Shown: positions 26,575 through 36,941 of the stretch, piece after piece
How positions within the stretch are numbered: the first letter of the stretch is position 1
How the letters are laid out: each line of letters starts with the position of its first letter
Assembly (NCBI RefSeq): GCF_030929595.1
Contig: NZ_JAVFVR010000005.1
Coordinates: forward strand, 62,001 to 126,000
Length of the DNA stretch: 64,000 nucleotides
From: Flavobacterium sp. LHD-85
GTDB taxonomy: Bacteria; Bacteroidota; Bacteroidia; Flavobacteriales; Flavobacteriaceae
Direction of reading: 5' to 3'
The notes under the pieces: generated by a model
What the model was told of the DNA's origin: nothing
The model's input: the letters and a program-made list of their open reading frames with translations, nothing else
Databases searched by the model: none
Made by a program: the position numbers and the translations under genes

Positions 26575-27203
26575 TGGAAGTAAAAGTATTAGATTTCAAC
26601 GGAAAAGATACTGGAAGAAAAGTTCAACTTTCTGATTCAGTATTCGCAATTGAACCAAACAATCACGCTGTATATCTTGATGTTAAGCAATATCTTGCTA
26701 ATCAAAGACAGGGTACTCATAAAGCTAAAGAAAGAGCTGAAGTAACTGGAAGTACACGTAAGATTAAAAAACAAAAAGGAACTGGTACTGCGCGTGCAGG
26801 AAGTGTTAAGAGTCCATTGTTTAAAGGTGGTGGAACAGTTTTCGGACCAAGACCAAGAAGTTATTCATTTAAATTGAATAAAGGCTTAAAGAGATTAGCT
26901 AGAAAATCAGCTTTCTCAATCAAAGCAAAAGAGTCAAATATTGTAGTTTTAGAAGACTTTAATTTTGAGACACCAAACACTAAAAATTTCATTAACGTTT
27001 TGAAAGCTTTAGGGTTAGAGAATAAAAAATCTTTATTTGTGTTGGGTGAGTCAAATAAAAACGTATATTTGTCGTCACGTAATTTAAAGGCTTCAAATGT
27101 CGTAACTAGCTCAGAATTAAGCACTTACGCAATATTAAACGCTAACAATTTAGTGCTTTTGGAAGGTTCTTTAGAGTTAATTGAAGAAAATTTAAGTAAA
27201 TAA
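26574..27203 (+). CDS. rplD: 50S ribosomal protein L4
   Basis: 209 residues (E. coli 201). Lines the exit tunnel through the conserved loop [16 protein letters not shown] and the [15 protein letters not shown] segment. Tunnel-loop Lys/Gly residues targeted in macrolide resistance appear conserved. In E. coli L4 is the autogenous repressor of this operon, so the leader hairpin upstream of rplC is a natural candidate target. One-base overlap with rplC. Confidence 0.97.
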   Translation: MEVKVLDFNGKDTGRKVQLSDSVFAIEPNNHAVYLDVKQYLANQRQGTHKAKERAEVTGSTRKIKKQKGTGTARAGSVKSPLFKGGGTVFGPRPRSYSFKLNKGLKRLARKSAFSIKAKESNIVVLEDFNFETPNTKNFINVLKALGLENKKSLFVLGESNKNVYLSSRNLKASNVVTSSELSTYAILNANNLVLLEGSLELIEENLSK

Positions 27204-27210
27204 TAGGAAT

Positions 27211-27501
27211 ATGAGCATTATTATTAGACCTATAGTAACGGAAAAAGTAACCAAAGAAAGTGAAGTTCTAAACCGCTTCGGATTCGTTGTTAACAAAAAA
27301 GCGAACAAAGTTGAAATTAAGAAAGCTGTTGAGGCTGCTTATGGAGTAACTATCGTTTCTGTTAACACTATGAATGTGAGACCAGATAGATCTACTAAAT
27401 ACACTAAAAGTGGTTTAATCAGTGGAAAGACAAATGCTTATAAAAAAGCAATTGTACAAGTACAAGAAGGAGAAACAATTGATTTTTACAACAATATCTA
27501 A
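27211..27501 (+). CDS. rplW: 50S ribosomal protein L23
   Basis: 96 residues. Sits at the tunnel exit and docks trigger factor and SRP. Starts IIIRPIVTEKVTKESE and keeps the VNKKANKVEIKKAVEAAYGV core. Starts 7 bases after rplD. Confidence 0.97.
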   Translation: MSIIIRPIVTEKVTKESEVLNRFGFVVNKKANKVEIKKAVEAAYGVTIVSVNTMNVRPDRSTKYTKSGLISGKTNAYKKAIVQVQEGETIDFYNNI

Positions 27502-27510
27502 GATAGAAAA

Positions 27511-28335
27511 ATGTCAGTAAGAAAATTAAAACCTATTACCCCGGGTCAGCGATTTAGAGTTGTGAATGGTTATGACGCTATTACAACTGATAAGCCGGAA
27601 CGCTCTTTGATAGCGCCGATAAAAAACTCAGGAGGTAGAAATAGTCAAGGAAAGATGACCATGCGTTATACGGGTGGTGGTCACAAGCAGAGATATCGTA
27701 TCATCGATTTCAAAAGAACTAAAGATGGAATTCCAGCTACAGTGAAATCAATCGAATACGATCCAAATCGTACTGCATTTATCGCTTTATTAGCTTATGC
27801 TGATGGAGAGAAAACTTATATTATCGCTCAAAACGGATTGAAAGTTGGTCAGAAATTAGTTTCTGGACCAGAGTCTCAACCAGAAATCGGTAATACATTA
27901 CCTTTAAGCAGAATTCCTCTTGGAACTGTTATATCTTGTATTGAGTTACGTCCAGGACAAGGAGCTGTTATTGCTCGTTCAGCTGGAACTTTTGCTCAGT
28001 TAATGGCAAGAGACGGGAAATACGCAACAATTAAAATGCCATCAGGTGAGACAAGATTAATCTTGTTAACTTGTTCAGCTACAATTGGAGCTGTTTCTAA
28101 CTCTGACCACCAATTAGTTGTATCTGGAAAAGCAGGTAGAACAAGATGGTTAGGAAGAAGACCTAGAACTAGACCAGTAGCGATGAACCCTGTTGATCAC
28201 CCTATGGGAGGTGGTGAAGGACGTTCTTCTGGAGGGCACCCACGTTCAAGAAACGGATTGCCAGCTAAAGGTTACAGAACTCGTTCTAAGAAAAACCCGA
28301 GTAACAAGTATATCGTAGAACGTAGAAAGAAATAA
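27511..28335 (+). CDS. rplB: 50S ribosomal protein L2
   Basis: 274 residues (E. coli 273). Needed for subunit joining and peptidyl transfer. The conserved C-terminal signature [19 protein letters not shown] contains the key His of [11 protein letters not shown]-terminal [12 protein letters not shown] is usual for Bacteroidota. Starts 9 bases after rplW. Confidence 0.98.
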   Translation: MSVRKLKPITPGQRFRVVNGYDAITTDKPERSLIAPIKNSGGRNSQGKMTMRYTGGGHKQRYRIIDFKRTKDGIPATVKSIEYDPNRTAFIALLAYADGEKTYIIAQNGLKVGQKLVSGPESQPEIGNTLPLSRIPLGTVISCIELRPGQGAVIARSAGTFAQLMARDGKYATIKMPSGETRLILLTCSATIGAVSNSDHQLVVSGKAGRTRWLGRRPRTRPVAMNPVDHPMGGGEGRSSGGHPRSRNGLPAKGYRTRSKKNPSNKYIVERRKK

Positions 28336-28341
28336 TAAGAT

Positions 28342-28620
28342 ATGGCACGTTCATTAAAAAAAGGACCTTTCGTTCATTATAAATTAGACAAGAAAGTTCA
28401 AGAAAACGTAGAGAGTGGTAAAAATGCAGTTGTTAAGACTTGGTCTAGAGCTTCAATGATTACTCCAGATTTCGTTGGACAAACTATCGCAGTTCATAAC
28501 GGTCGTCAATTTGTACCAGTTTACGTAACAGAAAACATGGTAGGTCACAAATTAGGAGAGTTTTCGCCAACTAGATCTTTTAGAGGTCATGCTGGAGCAA
28601 AAAATAAAGGTAAAAAATAA
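28342..28620 (+). CDS. rpsS: 30S ribosomal protein S19
   Basis: 92 residues, equal to E. coli. Head protein contacting S13 and the A-site finger. Signature [15 protein letters not shown] and [22 protein letters not shown] region present. Starts 6 bases after rplB. Confidence 0.98.
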   Translation: MARSLKKGPFVHYKLDKKVQENVESGKNAVVKTWSRASMITPDFVGQTIAVHNGRQFVPVYVTENMVGHKLGEFSPTRSFRGHAGAKNKGKK

Positions 28621-28628
28621 AAGAAGCA

Positions 28629-29042
28629 ATGGGAGTTCGTAAAAGAGAAACAGCAGATGCGAGAAAAGAGGCTAATAAGTCTATCGCTTTCGCAAAATTG
28701 AATAACTGCCCTACTTCACCTAGAAAAATGCGCTTAGTAGCGGACTTGGTAAGAGGTCAGAAGGTAGAAAGAGCACTTAACATCTTAAGATTCAGTTCTA
28801 AAGAAGCTTCAAGAAAATTAGAAAAACTATTATTATCTGCAATCAATAACTGGGAGCAAAAAAATAGTGAAGGTAATTTAGAAGAAGCTGGATTATTTGT
28901 TAAAGAGATCAGAGTAGATGGTGGAATGATGTTGAAAAGACTTCGTCCAGCTCCACAAGGTCGTGCACACAGAATAAGAAAACGTTCTAACCACGTAACA
29001 ATCGTGCTTGGAGCTATCAATAACACACAAAGCAATTCTTAA
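28629..29042 (+). CDS. rplV: 50S ribosomal protein L22
   Basis: 137 residues, longer than the 110 of E. coli because of an N-terminal extension ([18 protein letters not shown]) and a short tail. The core [19 protein letters not shown] and the tunnel-lining hairpin with [19 protein letters not shown] are normal. Starts 8 bases after rpsS. Confidence 0.97.
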
Positions 29043-29047
29043 GCAGC

Positions 29048-29806
29048 ATGGGACAAAAGACAAATCCAATTGGAAATAGACTTGGTATCATCAGAGGATG
29101 GGACTCAAACTGGTATGGTGGAAATGATTACGGCGATAAATTAGCTGAAGATCACAAAATCAGAAAGTATATCCATGCTCGTTTATCAAAAGCTAGTGTA
29201 TCAAAAGTAATCATCGAGAGAACTTTGAAACTTGTAACCGTTACTATCACTACTGCTAGACCTGGTATCATTATCGGAAAAGGTGGACAAGAGGTAGACA
29301 AGTTAAAAGAAGAACTTAAGAAAGTTACTGACAAAGAGGTTCAAATTAACATCTTTGAAATTAAAAGACCTGAGCTAGATGCTTATCTTGTGGCTACAAG
29401 CATCGCTCGTCAAATCGAAAGCCGTATTTCTTACAGACGTGCAATCAAAATGGCTATTGCTGCTTCTATGCGTATGAACGCTGAAGGTATCAAAGTTTTG
29501 ATTTCTGGTCGTTTGAATGGTGCAGAGATGGCGCGTTCAGAAGGTTTCAAAGAAGGTAGAATTCCTCTATCAACTTTCAGAGCTGATATTGATTATGCTT
29601 TGGCTGAAGCTCACACTACTTACGGTAGAATGGGTATCAAAGTATGGATCATGAAAGGTGAAGTTTACGGTAAGAGAGAACTTTCTCCACTTGCTGGAAT
29701 GGACAAAAAACAATCTGGTACAGGTGGTGGAAAAGGTGGAGATGCTCCTAGAGGCAAATCTAACTTTAACAAAGGTGGAAAACCAGACGCTCGTAAAAGA
29801 AAGTAA
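29048..29806 (+). CDS. rpsC: 30S ribosomal protein S3
   Basis: 252 residues (E. coli 233). KH domain with [15 protein letters not shown] loop (here [15 protein letters not shown]) and the mRNA-entry helicase region [12 protein letters not shown]. The extra length is a C-terminal Gly/Lys/Arg-rich tail from about residue 220. It starts 5 bases after rplV. Confidence 0.97.
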   Translation: MGQKTNPIGNRLGIIRGWDSNWYGGNDYGDKLAEDHKIRKYIHARLSKASVSKVIIERTLKLVTVTITTARPGIIIGKGGQEVDKLKEELKKVTDKEVQINIFEIKRPELDAYLVATSIARQIESRISYRRAIKMAIAASMRMNAEGIKVLISGRLNGAEMARSEGFKEGRIPLSTFRADIDYALAEAHTTYGRMGIKVWIMKGEVYGKRELSPLAGMDKKQSGTGGGKGGDAPRGKSNFNKGGKPDARKRK

Positions 29807-29825
29807 ATTTTTAAACTAAAGAAAA

Positions 29826-30251
29826 ATGTTACAGCCTAAAAGAACAAAATACCGTAAGGTACAAAAAGGTAGAATGAAGGGTAACTCTCAAAGAGGGCAT
29901 GAACTTTCAAATGGAATGTTTGGTATTAAATCTGTACATGAAGATGGAATGTTCTTAACATCTCGTCAAATCGAAGCTGCGCGTATCGCTGCAACTCGTT
30001 ACATGAAGAGAGAAGGACAATTGTGGATTAAAATTTTCCCAGACAAACCTATCACTAAGAAGCCTCTTGAAGTACGTATGGGTAAAGGTAAAGGAGCAGT
30101 TGAATATTGGGCTGCTGTTGTTAAACCAGGAAGAATTATGTTTGAAGTTGGAGGAGTTCCATTGTCAGTTGCAAAAGAGGCTTTACGTCTTGCAGCTCAA
30201 AAACTTCCAGTAAAAACTAAGTTCGTCGTTGCTAGAGATTTCGAAGCATAA
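29826..30251 (+). CDS. rplP: 50S ribosomal protein L16
   Basis: 141 residues (E. coli 136). Late-assembly protein that positions A-site tRNA. Start [19 protein letters not shown], core [19 protein letters not shown] and the [17 protein letters not shown] loop are typical. Starts 19 bases after rpsC. Confidence 0.97.
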   Translation: MLQPKRTKYRKVQKGRMKGNSQRGHELSNGMFGIKSVHEDGMFLTSRQIEAARIAATRYMKREGQLWIKIFPDKPITKKPLEVRMGKGKGAVEYWAAVVKPGRIMFEVGGVPLSVAKEALRLAAQKLPVKTKFVVARDFEA

Positions 30252-30263
30252 TTTATATTTATT

Positions 30264-30455
30264 ATGAAACAATCAGAAATAAAAGATCTTTCTGCAGCGG
30301 AGTTGCAAGAAAAGCTTAGTCAAACTAAGAAAGTATATGCTGACCTAAAAATGGCTCACGCTATTTCTCCAATTGCTAACCCACTTCAAATTAGAAGCGT
30401 TAGAAGAACAGTTGCAAGATTGGCTACAGAGTTAACTAAAAGAGAGTTACAATAA
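30264..30455 (+). CDS. rpmC: 50S ribosomal protein L29
   Basis: 63 residues, the size of E. coli L29. A two-helix protein near the tunnel exit beside L23. MKQSEIKDLSAAELQEKL and IRSVRRTVARLATEL are characteristic. Starts 12 bases after rplP. Confidence 0.95.
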   Translation: MKQSEIKDLSAAELQEKLSQTKKVYADLKMAHAISPIANPLQIRSVRRTVARLATELTKRELQ

Positions 30456-30472
30456 TTGTATTCTGCTGAAAG

Positions 30473-30733
30473 ATGGAAGAAAAAAGAAATTTAAGAAAAG
30501 AAAGAATAGGTGTTGTTACTTCAAATAAGATGGATAAATCTATCGTTATTTCAGAAGTAAGAAAAGTAAAACACCCATTATACGGTAAGTTCGTGTTGAA
30601 AACTAAGAAATATGTTGCACACGACGAAACAAACGACTGTAACATTGGAGATACTGTAAGAATTAGCGAAACGCGTCCTTTAAGTAAAACAAAATGTTGG
30701 AGATTAGTTGAAATCTTAGAAAGAGCTAAATAA
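30473..30733 (+). CDS. rpsQ: 30S ribosomal protein S17
   Basis: 86 residues (E. coli 84). OB-fold primary binder of the 16S 5' domain. [19 protein letters not shown] and [23 protein letters not shown] match. Starts 17 bases after rpmC and ends 2 bases before rplN. Confidence 0.97.
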
Positions 30734-30735
30734 TT

Positions 30736-31104
30736 ATGGTACAACAAGAATCAAGACTAAAAGTAGCAGATAACACGGGAGCTAAAGAAGTTTTAACTAT
30801 TCGTGTTTTAGGAGGTACTAAAAGAAGATATGCCTCTGTTGGTGACAAAATTGTAGTTTCTATCAAAGATGCAACTCCAAACGGAAACGTGAAAAAAGGA
30901 GCTGTTTCAACTGCAGTTGTTGTACGTACTAAAAAAGAAGTGAGAAGAGCTGATGGTTCTTATATCCGTTTCGATGACAATGCATGTGTTCTTTTGAATG
31001 CTGCAGGGGAAATGAGAGGAACTCGTGTTTTTGGTCCGGTAGCAAGAGAACTTCGTGAAAAACAATTCATGAAAATTGTATCATTAGCACCAGAAGTGCT
31101 TTAA
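30736..31104 (+). CDS. rplN: 50S ribosomal protein L14
   Basis: 122 residues. Intersubunit-bridge protein and binding site of the silencing factor RsfS. Start [19 protein letters not shown] and [14 protein letters not shown] end are characteristic. It follows rpsQ by 2 bases. In E. coli it begins the spc operon, but here there is no promoter or terminator between the S10 and spc parts. Confidence 0.98.
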
Positions 31105-31115
31105 TTCGTTTTAAG

Positions 31116-31430
31116 ATGATAAAGCTAAAAATAAAATCAGGAGATATCGTAAGAGTTATTGCTGGAGACCATAAAGGTGCTGAAGGTAAAGTTTTACGTG
31201 TTTACCGTGAAAAAAACAAAGCGATCGTTGAAGGTGTAAACATGGTTTCTAAACATACTAAACCAAGTGCTAAAAACCCTCAAGGTGGTATCGTTAAGAA
31301 AGAGGCTTCTATTCAAATTTCTAACATTGCTTTAATTGATCCTAAAACTAAGGAGACAACTAGAGTAGGTATTAGAGTAGAAGGAGATAAGAAAGTAAGA
31401 TTTTCAAAAAAATCTAATCAAGTACTATAG
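31116..31430 (+). CDS. rplX: 50S ribosomal protein L24
   Basis: 104 residues, as in E. coli. KOW-domain assembly initiator ([21 protein letters not shown]). The [21 protein letters not shown] segment follows. Starts 11 bases after rplN. Confidence 0.97.
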   Translation: MIKLKIKSGDIVRVIAGDHKGAEGKVLRVYREKNKAIVEGVNMVSKHTKPSAKNPQGGIVKKEASIQISNIALIDPKTKETTRVGIRVEGDKKVRFSKKSNQVL

Positions 31431-31432
31431 TA

Positions 31433-31984
31433 ATGGCATATACACCTAGACTAAAAGAAGAATATAAGAGTAGAGTAATCTCTGCTCTTAAAGAAGAGTT
31501 CGGATATACAAACGTAATGCAAGTTCCTAAACTTGAAAAAATCGTTTTGAGCCGTGGAGTTGGTGCAGCTGTATCTGATAAAAAACTTATTGACTATGCA
31601 GTTGATGAGTTAACAAAGATCACTGGACAAAAAGCAGTTTCTACAATCTCTAAAAAAGACGTTGCGTCTTTCAAATTGAGAAAAGGAATGCCTATTGGAG
31701 CAAAAGTTACTTTACGTGGAGAAAGAATGTATGAGTTTTTAGATAGACTTATTACTTCTGCTTTACCACGTGTTAGAGATTTTGGTGGTATTAAAGCTAC
31801 TGGTTTCGACGGAAGAGGTAACTACAATCTTGGAGTTTTAGAGCAAATCATTTTCCCAGAAATTGATATTGACAAAGTAAACAAAATTTCAGGAATGGAT
31901 ATTACTTTTGTTACTACTGCAAAAACAGACAAGGAAGCAAAGTCATTATTGGCTGAATTAGGATTACCTTTTAAAAAGAATTAA
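31433..31984 (+). CDS. rplE: 50S ribosomal protein L5
   Basis: 183 residues (E. coli 179). Binds 5S rRNA and contacts the P-site t[19 protein letters not shown] and [23 protein letters not shown] are conserved. Starts 2 bases after rplX, so there is no room for the S8-binding site that E. coli has at this junction. Confidence 0.98.
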   Translation: MAYTPRLKEEYKSRVISALKEEFGYTNVMQVPKLEKIVLSRGVGAAVSDKKLIDYAVDELTKITGQKAVSTISKKDVASFKLRKGMPIGAKVTLRGERMYEFLDRLITSALPRVRDFGGIKATGFDGRGNYNLGVLEQIIFPEIDIDKVNKISGMDITFVTTAKTDKEAKSLLAELGLPFKKN

Positions 31985-31987
31985 GAC

Positions 31988-32257
31988 ATGGCTAAAGAAT
32001 CAATGAAAGCCCGCGAGGTGAAAAGAGAGAAAACGGTAGCTAAGTATGCTGAGAAGAGAAAAGCTTTATTAGAAGCTGGAGACTACGAAGGTTTACAAAG
32101 ATTACCTAAAAATGCTTCACCAGTTCGTTTACATAATCGTTGTAAATTAACAGGTAGACCTAGAGGTTATATCCGTCAATTCGGTATTTCACGTGTAACT
32201 TTCCGTGAAATGGCTAACAATGGATTAATTCCTGGTGTGAAAAAAGCCAGCTGGTAA
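31988..32257 (+). CDS. rpsN: 30S ribosomal protein S14, zinc-free (C-minus) form
   Basis: 89 residues. It lacks the two CxxC zinc knuckles; only one Cys ([12 protein letters not shown]) is present, so this is the zinc-independent form. [21 protein letters not shown] is the family hallmark. Starts 3 bases after rplE. Confidence 0.97.
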
Positions 32258-32286
32258 TTTAAAAAAGTTTATAAATTGATTAAAGG

Positions 32287-32311
32287 TTCAGGAGGCAGAG
32301 TGCTTCCTGAA
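32287..32311 (+). promoter_or_regulatory. Stem-loop holding a perfect AGGAGG between rpsN and rpsH
   Basis: TTCAGGAGGC (32287-32296) pairs along its full length with GCTTCCTGAA (32302-32311) with a single G-U, around the loop AGAGT. The 5' arm contains AGGAGG (32290-32295). An in-frame GTG (32300) sits 4 bases later, and the normal rpsH ATG is at 32336. No T-run follows, so it is not a terminator. It may be an autoregulatory or masked translation-start element. Confidence 0.6.
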
Positions 32312-32335
32312 AACCATAATCGCAATCAAATACAT

Positions 32336-32734
32336 ATGTATACAGATCCTATTGCAGATTATTTGACTAGAGTTCGTAATGCTGTGGCTGCAAACCACAA
32401 AGTTGTTGAGATTCCAGCATCTAATCTAAAAAAAGAAATAACTAAGATCTTATTTGATCAAGGTTACATCTTAAGTTACAAATTTGAGCAGAACACAGTT
32501 CAAGGTTCTATCAAAATTGCTTTAAAGTACGATAAAGATACTAAAGAGCCTGTAATTAAAGATATTCAAAGAATTAGTAAACCTGGTTTACGTAAGTACG
32601 CAGGTGCTGCCAAATTACCAAGAATCCTTAACGGATTAGGAATTGCGATCGTTTCTACATCAAAAGGTTTGATGACTGGAAAACAAGCGAAGCAGTTAAA
32701 TGTAGGTGGTGAAGTAATTTGTTACGTATACTAA
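32336..32734 (+). CDS. rpsH: 30S ribosomal protein S8
   Basis: 132 residues from ATG 32336 (MYTDPIADYLTRVRNA), the usual start in this family (E. coli 130). It binds helix 21 of 16S rRNA; the C-terminal STSKGLMTGKQAKQL...GGEVICYVY is standard. An in-frame GTG at 32300 just after an AGGAGG would add 12 residues and should be considered. The 78-base gap before it is the longest between rplC and rpsK except for one, and contains the stem-loop described separately. In E. coli S8 represses this operon. Confidence 0.95.
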   Translation: MYTDPIADYLTRVRNAVAANHKVVEIPASNLKKEITKILFDQGYILSYKFEQNTVQGSIKIALKYDKDTKEPVIKDIQRISKPGLRKYAGAAKLPRILNGLGIAIVSTSKGLMTGKQAKQLNVGGEVICYVY

Positions 32735-32752
32735 TTTTAAACACTAGATAAG

Positions 32753-33295
32753 ATGTCAAGAATAGGTAAAAGCCCAATTGTAATTCCTGCTGGTGTAACT
32801 GTTGAAGTTAAAGACGGTAGTATTACAGTAAAAGGAAAAAAAGGTCAACTAACTCAGGAGTTTTCGGACGTAACTGTAAATGTTGAAGGTGATCAAATCG
32901 TAGTAGAGAGATCATCTGATTATAAAGACCAAAGAGCAAAACACGGATTATACAGAGCATTAATCAGTAACATGATTGTTGGTGTATCTGAAGGTTTTAC
33001 AAAAGAACTTGAATTAGTTGGAGTTGGTTATAGAGCTTCAAACCAAGGACAAAAGTTAGATTTAGCTCTTGGATATTCTCACAATATTGTTTTAGAAATT
33101 GCTCCAGAAGTATCTTTAGAAACAATATCTGAAAAAGGTAAGAACCCAATCGTAAAATTAACATCATTTGATAAACAACTTTTAGGACAAGTTGCTGCGA
33201 AAATCAGAGGTTTCCGTAAGCCAGAGCCATACAAAGGAAAAGGTGTTAAATTTGTGGGTGAAGTATTAAGAAGAAAAGCAGGTAAATCAGCTTAA
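32753..33295 (+). CDS. rplF: 50S ribosomal protein L6
   Basis: 180 residues (E. coli 177). Located near the sarcin-ricin loop and GTPase-factor site. [15 protein letters not shown] start and the C-terminal signature [19 protein letters not shown]. Starts 18 bases after rpsH. Confidence 0.98.
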   Translation: MSRIGKSPIVIPAGVTVEVKDGSITVKGKKGQLTQEFSDVTVNVEGDQIVVERSSDYKDQRAKHGLYRALISNMIVGVSEGFTKELELVGVGYRASNQGQKLDLALGYSHNIVLEIAPEVSLETISEKGKNPIVKLTSFDKQLLGQVAAKIRGFRKPEPYKGKGVKFVGEVLRRKAGKSA

Positions 33296-33306
33296 AATAT
33301 AAGATT

Positions 33307-33657
33307 ATGTCATTAACAAAATCTGAAAGAAGACAGAGAATTAAATTCAGAATTAGAAAATCGGTTAGTGGTACTGCTGCAAGACCTAGACTTTCTGTTT
33401 TTAGAAGTAATAAAGAAATTTACGCTCAAATCATTGATGATGTAAATGGAGTTACTATCTTAGCTGCATCTTCTAGAGAAAAAGAAATAGGAAAAGGTAC
33501 TAACGTTGAAGTAGCTGCTGCTGTTGGAAAACTAGTTGCGGAGAAAGCGTTAAAAGCTGGGATTGATACCATCACTTTTGATAGAGGTGGATATTTATAT
33601 CACGGTCGTATTAAATCATTAGCAGAAGGCGCAAGAGCCGCTGGACTTAAATTCTAA
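33307..33657 (+). CDS. rplR: 50S ribosomal protein L18
   Basis: 116 residues. 5S rRNA-binding protein with a basic N-terminus ([18 protein letters not shown]) and [28 protein letters not shown] end. Starts 11 bases after rplF. Confidence 0.97.
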   Translation: MSLTKSERRQRIKFRIRKSVSGTAARPRLSVFRSNKEIYAQIIDDVNGVTILAASSREKEIGKGTNVEVAAAVGKLVAEKALKAGIDTITFDRGGYLYHGRIKSLAEGARAAGLKF

Positions 33658-33663
33658 TATATT

Positions 33664-34185
33664 ATGTCTAAATACAAAAATGTAGAATTGGTAAAACCTA
33701 GTGGTCTTGAATTAAAAGATCGTCTAGTTAGTGTTAATCGTGTTACTAAAGTTACAAAAGGAGGTAGAGCTTTCGGTTTTTCTGCTATTGTAGTTGTAGG
33801 TGATGAAAATGGAGTAGTAGGTCACGGATTAGGGAAATCTAAAGACGTATCTGAAGCAATTGCGAAAGCAGTAGAAGATGCTAAGAAAAATTTAGTTAGA
33901 ATTCCTTTAAATGGTCAATCTGTTCCTCACGAACAAAAAGGTAAATTTGGTGGTGCACGCGTATTCTTAATTCCAGCGTCTCATGGTACTGGAGTTATTG
34001 CTGGTGGAGCTGTTCGTTCAGTTCTTGAGTCAGTAGGTATTCACGATGTATTGTCTAAATCTCAAGGATCATCAAATCCACATAACGTAGTAAAAGCAAC
34101 TTTTGATGCTTTATTGCAAATGAGAAGCGCTCACACTGTTGCAAAACAAAGAGGTGTTTCTTTAGAGAAAGTTTTTAAAGGTTAA
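33664..34185 (+). CDS. rpsE: 30S ribosomal protein S5
   Basis: 173 residues (E. coli 167). Decoding-fidelity protein at the mRNA entry site. [22 protein letters not shown] loop and [23 protein letters not shown] are present. Starts 6 bases after rplR. Confidence 0.98.
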
Positions 34186-34197
34186 TTCAAGGAAATT

Positions 34198-34380
34198 ATG
34201 GCTAAATTATTAGTAAAACAAGTAAGAAGCAAAATCAACTGTCCTCTTTCTCAAAAGAGAGGGTTGGAAGCTTTAGGTCTACGTAAAATTGGACAAGTTG
34301 TGGAGCACGAGTCAAATCCTGCTATCCTTGGGATGATAAACAAAGTTAAACACTTAGTTTCTGTTGAAGAAGCTAAATAA
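34198..34380 (+). CDS. rpmD: 50S ribosomal protein L30
   Basis: 60 residues (E. coli 59), absent from many bacteria but present here. [25 protein letters not shown] is the family pattern. Starts 12 bases after rpsE. Confidence 0.96.
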   Translation: MAKLLVKQVRSKINCPLSQKRGLEALGLRKIGQVVEHESNPAILGMINKVKHLVSVEEAK

Positions 34381-34391
34381 CAAATACTGTT

Positions 34392-34844
34392 ATGAATTTA
34401 AGTAACTTACAACCTGCTGAAGGATCTACACACAATCAAAATAAAAGATTAGGTAGAGGAGAAGGTTCTGGAAAAGGTGGTACCGCTGCACGTGGACACA
34501 AAGGAGCAAAATCTCGTTCTGGTTATTCTAAAAAGATCGGTTTTGAGGGAGGGCAGATGCCACTTCAAAGACGTGTACCTAAGTTTGGTTTCAAAAACAT
34601 CAACCGTAAAGAATACGAAGGTGTTAATTTAGATACTCTTCAATTATTAGTTGATAACGGTGCAATTACTGATTCTGTTTCTATGACAGATTTCGTAGCA
34701 AATCGCTTAGCTTCTAAAAATGAAATCGTAAAGATTTTAGGTAGAGGAGAATTGAAAGCAAAATTAAAAGTAACTGCCCACAAATTTACTGCTACTGCAA
34801 AAGCTGCTATCGAAGCTGCTGGTGGAGAAGCTGTAACTATATAA
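34392..34844 (+). CDS. rplO: 50S ribosomal protein L15
   Basis: 150 residues (E. coli 144). Late-assembly protein with a Gly/Arg-rich N-terminal extension threading into 23S rRNA (KRLGRGEGSGKGGTAARGHKG) and the FEGGQMPLQRRVPKFGF signature. Directly precedes secY, as in most bacteria. Confidence 0.97.
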   Translation: MNLSNLQPAEGSTHNQNKRLGRGEGSGKGGTAARGHKGAKSRSGYSKKIGFEGGQMPLQRRVPKFGFKNINRKEYEGVNLDTLQLLVDNGAITDSVSMTDFVANRLASKNEIVKILGRGELKAKLKVTAHKFTATAKAAIEAAGGEAVTI

Positions 34845-34857
34845 CTTATCTATTAAG

Positions 34858-36204
34858 ATGAAGAAATTTATTGAATCAATAAGTAATGTTTGGAAAATCG
34901 AAGAACTAAAGAATAGAATCTTAATTACTTTAGGATTACTTTTAGTATATCGTTTTGGAGCACACGTTACGCTTCCTGGAATTGACGCAACGCAATTGAC
35001 TGGTTTAGCGGGACAAACTAAAAATGGTCTAGGATCTATTCTAGACATGTTCACCGGGGGTGCTTTCTCTAAGGCTTCAGTTTTTGCCTTAGGTATCATG
35101 CCTTATATTTCTGCGTCTATTGTTGTTCAGTTGATGGGGATTGCGATTCCATATTTACAAAAACTTCAAAATGATGGGGAAAGTGGTAGAAAAAAGATTA
35201 ATCAAATCACTCGTTGGTTGACAATCGCTATCACATTGGTTCAAGGTCCAACTTATATCTATAATTTATACAGAACATTGCCTAGTAATGCATTTTTGCT
35301 AGGCTTTAATTCTCCTGAATTTTTGTTCTCGTCTGTTATCATTTTAGTTACTGGTACAATTTTTGCTATGTGGCTGGGTGAGAAAATTACAGATAAAGGT
35401 ATTGGAAATGGTATTTCATTGTTAATTATGGTTGGTATTTTAGCTCGTTTACCACAAGCTTTTATCCAAGAGTTTACAACTCGTGTTACCAATAACAATG
35501 GAGGTCCAATGTTATTAGTTATTGAAATTATTGTGTGGTTATTAGTTATCATTTCTTGTGTATTGCTTACAATGGCAGTACGTAGAATCCCTGTTCAGTA
35601 TGCGCGTCGTACAACTACAGGAGATTACGAGCAAGATTTGGCAGGAGGTAATAGACAATGGATTCCTCTAAAGCTTAATGCTTCTGGAGTTATGCCAATT
35701 ATTTTTGCTCAGGCAATTATGTTTATTCCTGCGGCTGTAGCTGGATTGTCTAAATCAGATACATCACAATCTATTGTTGGTGCATTTAGTAATATGTTTG
35801 GTTTCTGGTATAATTTTGTTTTTGCAACTTTAATTATTGTATTTACATTCTTTTATACTGCGATCACTGTACCTACTAACAAAATGGCTGATGATTTAAA
35901 GAGAAGCGGCGGTTTTATCCCTGGAGTTCGTCCTGGAGCAGAAACTTCTGATTTCCTTGATAAAGTGATGTCTTTAATAACTTTCCCAGGATCTTTATTC
36001 CTTGCTTTGATTGCTGTGTTCCCAGCTATTGTTGTAAGTATTATGGATGTACAACAATCTTGGGCAATGTTTTTTGGAGGTACCTCATTAATAATTATGG
36101 TTGGTGTTGCAATAGATACTATTCAACAAATCAATTCATACTTGTTAAACAAACATTATGATGGTTTAATGAAGACTGGTAAAAATAGAAAAGCGGTAGC
36201 TTAA
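34858..36204 (+). CDS. secY: Protein translocase subunit SecY
   Basis: 448-residue inner-membrane channel of the Sec translocon (E. coli 443), with ten transmembrane segments. Landmarks are the plug region after TM1 (GIDATQLTG), [14 protein letters not shown] in TM2, and the conserved cytosolic loop [15 protein letters not shown]. The [17 protein letters not shown] signature precedes TM9. It lies 13 bases after rplO and before infA, so it shares ribosomal-protein regulation. Confidence 0.98.
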   Translation: MKKFIESISNVWKIEELKNRILITLGLLLVYRFGAHVTLPGIDATQLTGLAGQTKNGLGSILDMFTGGAFSKASVFALGIMPYISASIVVQLMGIAIPYLQKLQNDGESGRKKINQITRWLTIAITLVQGPTYIYNLYRTLPSNAFLLGFNSPEFLFSSVIILVTGTIFAMWLGEKITDKGIGNGISLLIMVGILARLPQAFIQEFTTRVTNNNGGPMLLVIEIIVWLLVIISCVLLTMAVRRIPVQYARRTTTGDYEQDLAGGNRQWIPLKLNASGVMPIIFAQAIMFIPAAVAGLSKSDTSQSIVGAFSNMFGFWYNFVFATLIIVFTFFYTAITVPTNKMADDLKRSGGFIPGVRPGAETSDFLDKVMSLITFPGSLFLALIAVFPAIVVSIMDVQQSWAMFFGGTSLIIMVGVAIDTIQQINSYLLNKHYDGLMKTGKNRKAVA

Positions 36205-36211
36205 TATATTT

Positions 36212-36427
36212 ATGGCAAAACAATCAGCAATAGAACAAGACGGATCAATCATTGAAGCATTATCAAATGCGATGTTCCGTGTAGAGTTAGAAAATGGACA
36301 TATTGTAATTGCTCATATTTCTGGTAAAATGCGAATGCATTACATCAAATTATTACCTGGTGATAAAGTGAAACTAGAAATGAGTCCTTACGATTTGTCA
36401 AAAGCAAGAATTACTTATCGATATTAA
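36212..36427 (+). CDS. infA: Translation initiation factor IF-1
   Basis: 71 residues, a single S1-like OB fold that binds the 30S A site. [28 protein letters not shown] and [18 protein letters not shown] are diagnostic. Position between secY and rpmJ is the common one. Starts 7 bases after secY. Confidence 0.98.
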   Translation: MAKQSAIEQDGSIIEALSNAMFRVELENGHIVIAHISGKMRMHYIKLLPGDKVKLEMSPYDLSKARITYRY

Positions 36428-36439
36428 AGGATATTCACT

Positions 36440-36556
36440 ATGAAAGTTAGAGCATCAGTAAAAAAGAGAAGTGCCGAGTGCATTATCGTGCGTAGAAAAG
36501 GGAGACTGTACGTAATAAACAAAAAGAATCCTAGATTTAAACAAAGACAAGGATAA
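36440..36556 (+). CDS. rpmJ: 50S ribosomal protein L36, zinc-free form
   Basis: 38 codons, easily missed because of size. It starts [14 protein letters not shown] and ends [10 protein letters not shown], as in L36. Only one Cys is left of the usual Cys3-His zinc site, so this is the zinc-independent form. It lies 12 bases after infA and 2 bases before rpsM, the standard arrangement. Confidence 0.95.
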
Positions 36557-36558
36557 TT

Positions 36559-36933
36559 ATGGCAAGAATAGCAGGGGTAGATATCCCAAAAAACAAAAGA
36601 GGTGTTATCGCACTTACCTACATCTTTGGATTAGGAAAAAGTAGAGCTATTGAGATTTTAGAAAAAGCTCAAGTTAGCCAAGATAAAAAAGTTCAAGATT
36701 GGAATGATGATGAGATCGGAGCAATTCGTGAAGCTGTTTCATTTTACAAAATCGAAGGAGAATTACGTTCTGAAATTTCTTTAAACATTAAACGTTTAAT
36801 GGATATTGGATGTTACAGAGGTATTCGTCATAGATCTGGTCTTCCATTAAGAGGACAAAGAACTAAAAACAACTCAAGAACAAGAAAAGGTAAAAGAAAA
36901 ACTGTTGCTAACAAGAAAAAAGCAACTAAATAA
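36559..36933 (+). CDS. rpsM: 30S ribosomal protein S13
   Basis: 124 residues (E. coli 118). Head protein forming intersubunit bridges. [26 protein letters not shown] start, [18 protein letters not shown] signature, Lys/Arg tail. Starts 2 bases after rpmJ. Confidence 0.98.
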   Translation: MARIAGVDIPKNKRGVIALTYIFGLGKSRAIEILEKAQVSQDKKVQDWNDDEIGAIREAVSFYKIEGELRSEISLNIKRLMDIGCYRGIRHRSGLPLRGQRTKNNSRTRKGKRKTVANKKKATK

Positions 36934-36941
36934 TAAGTAAT

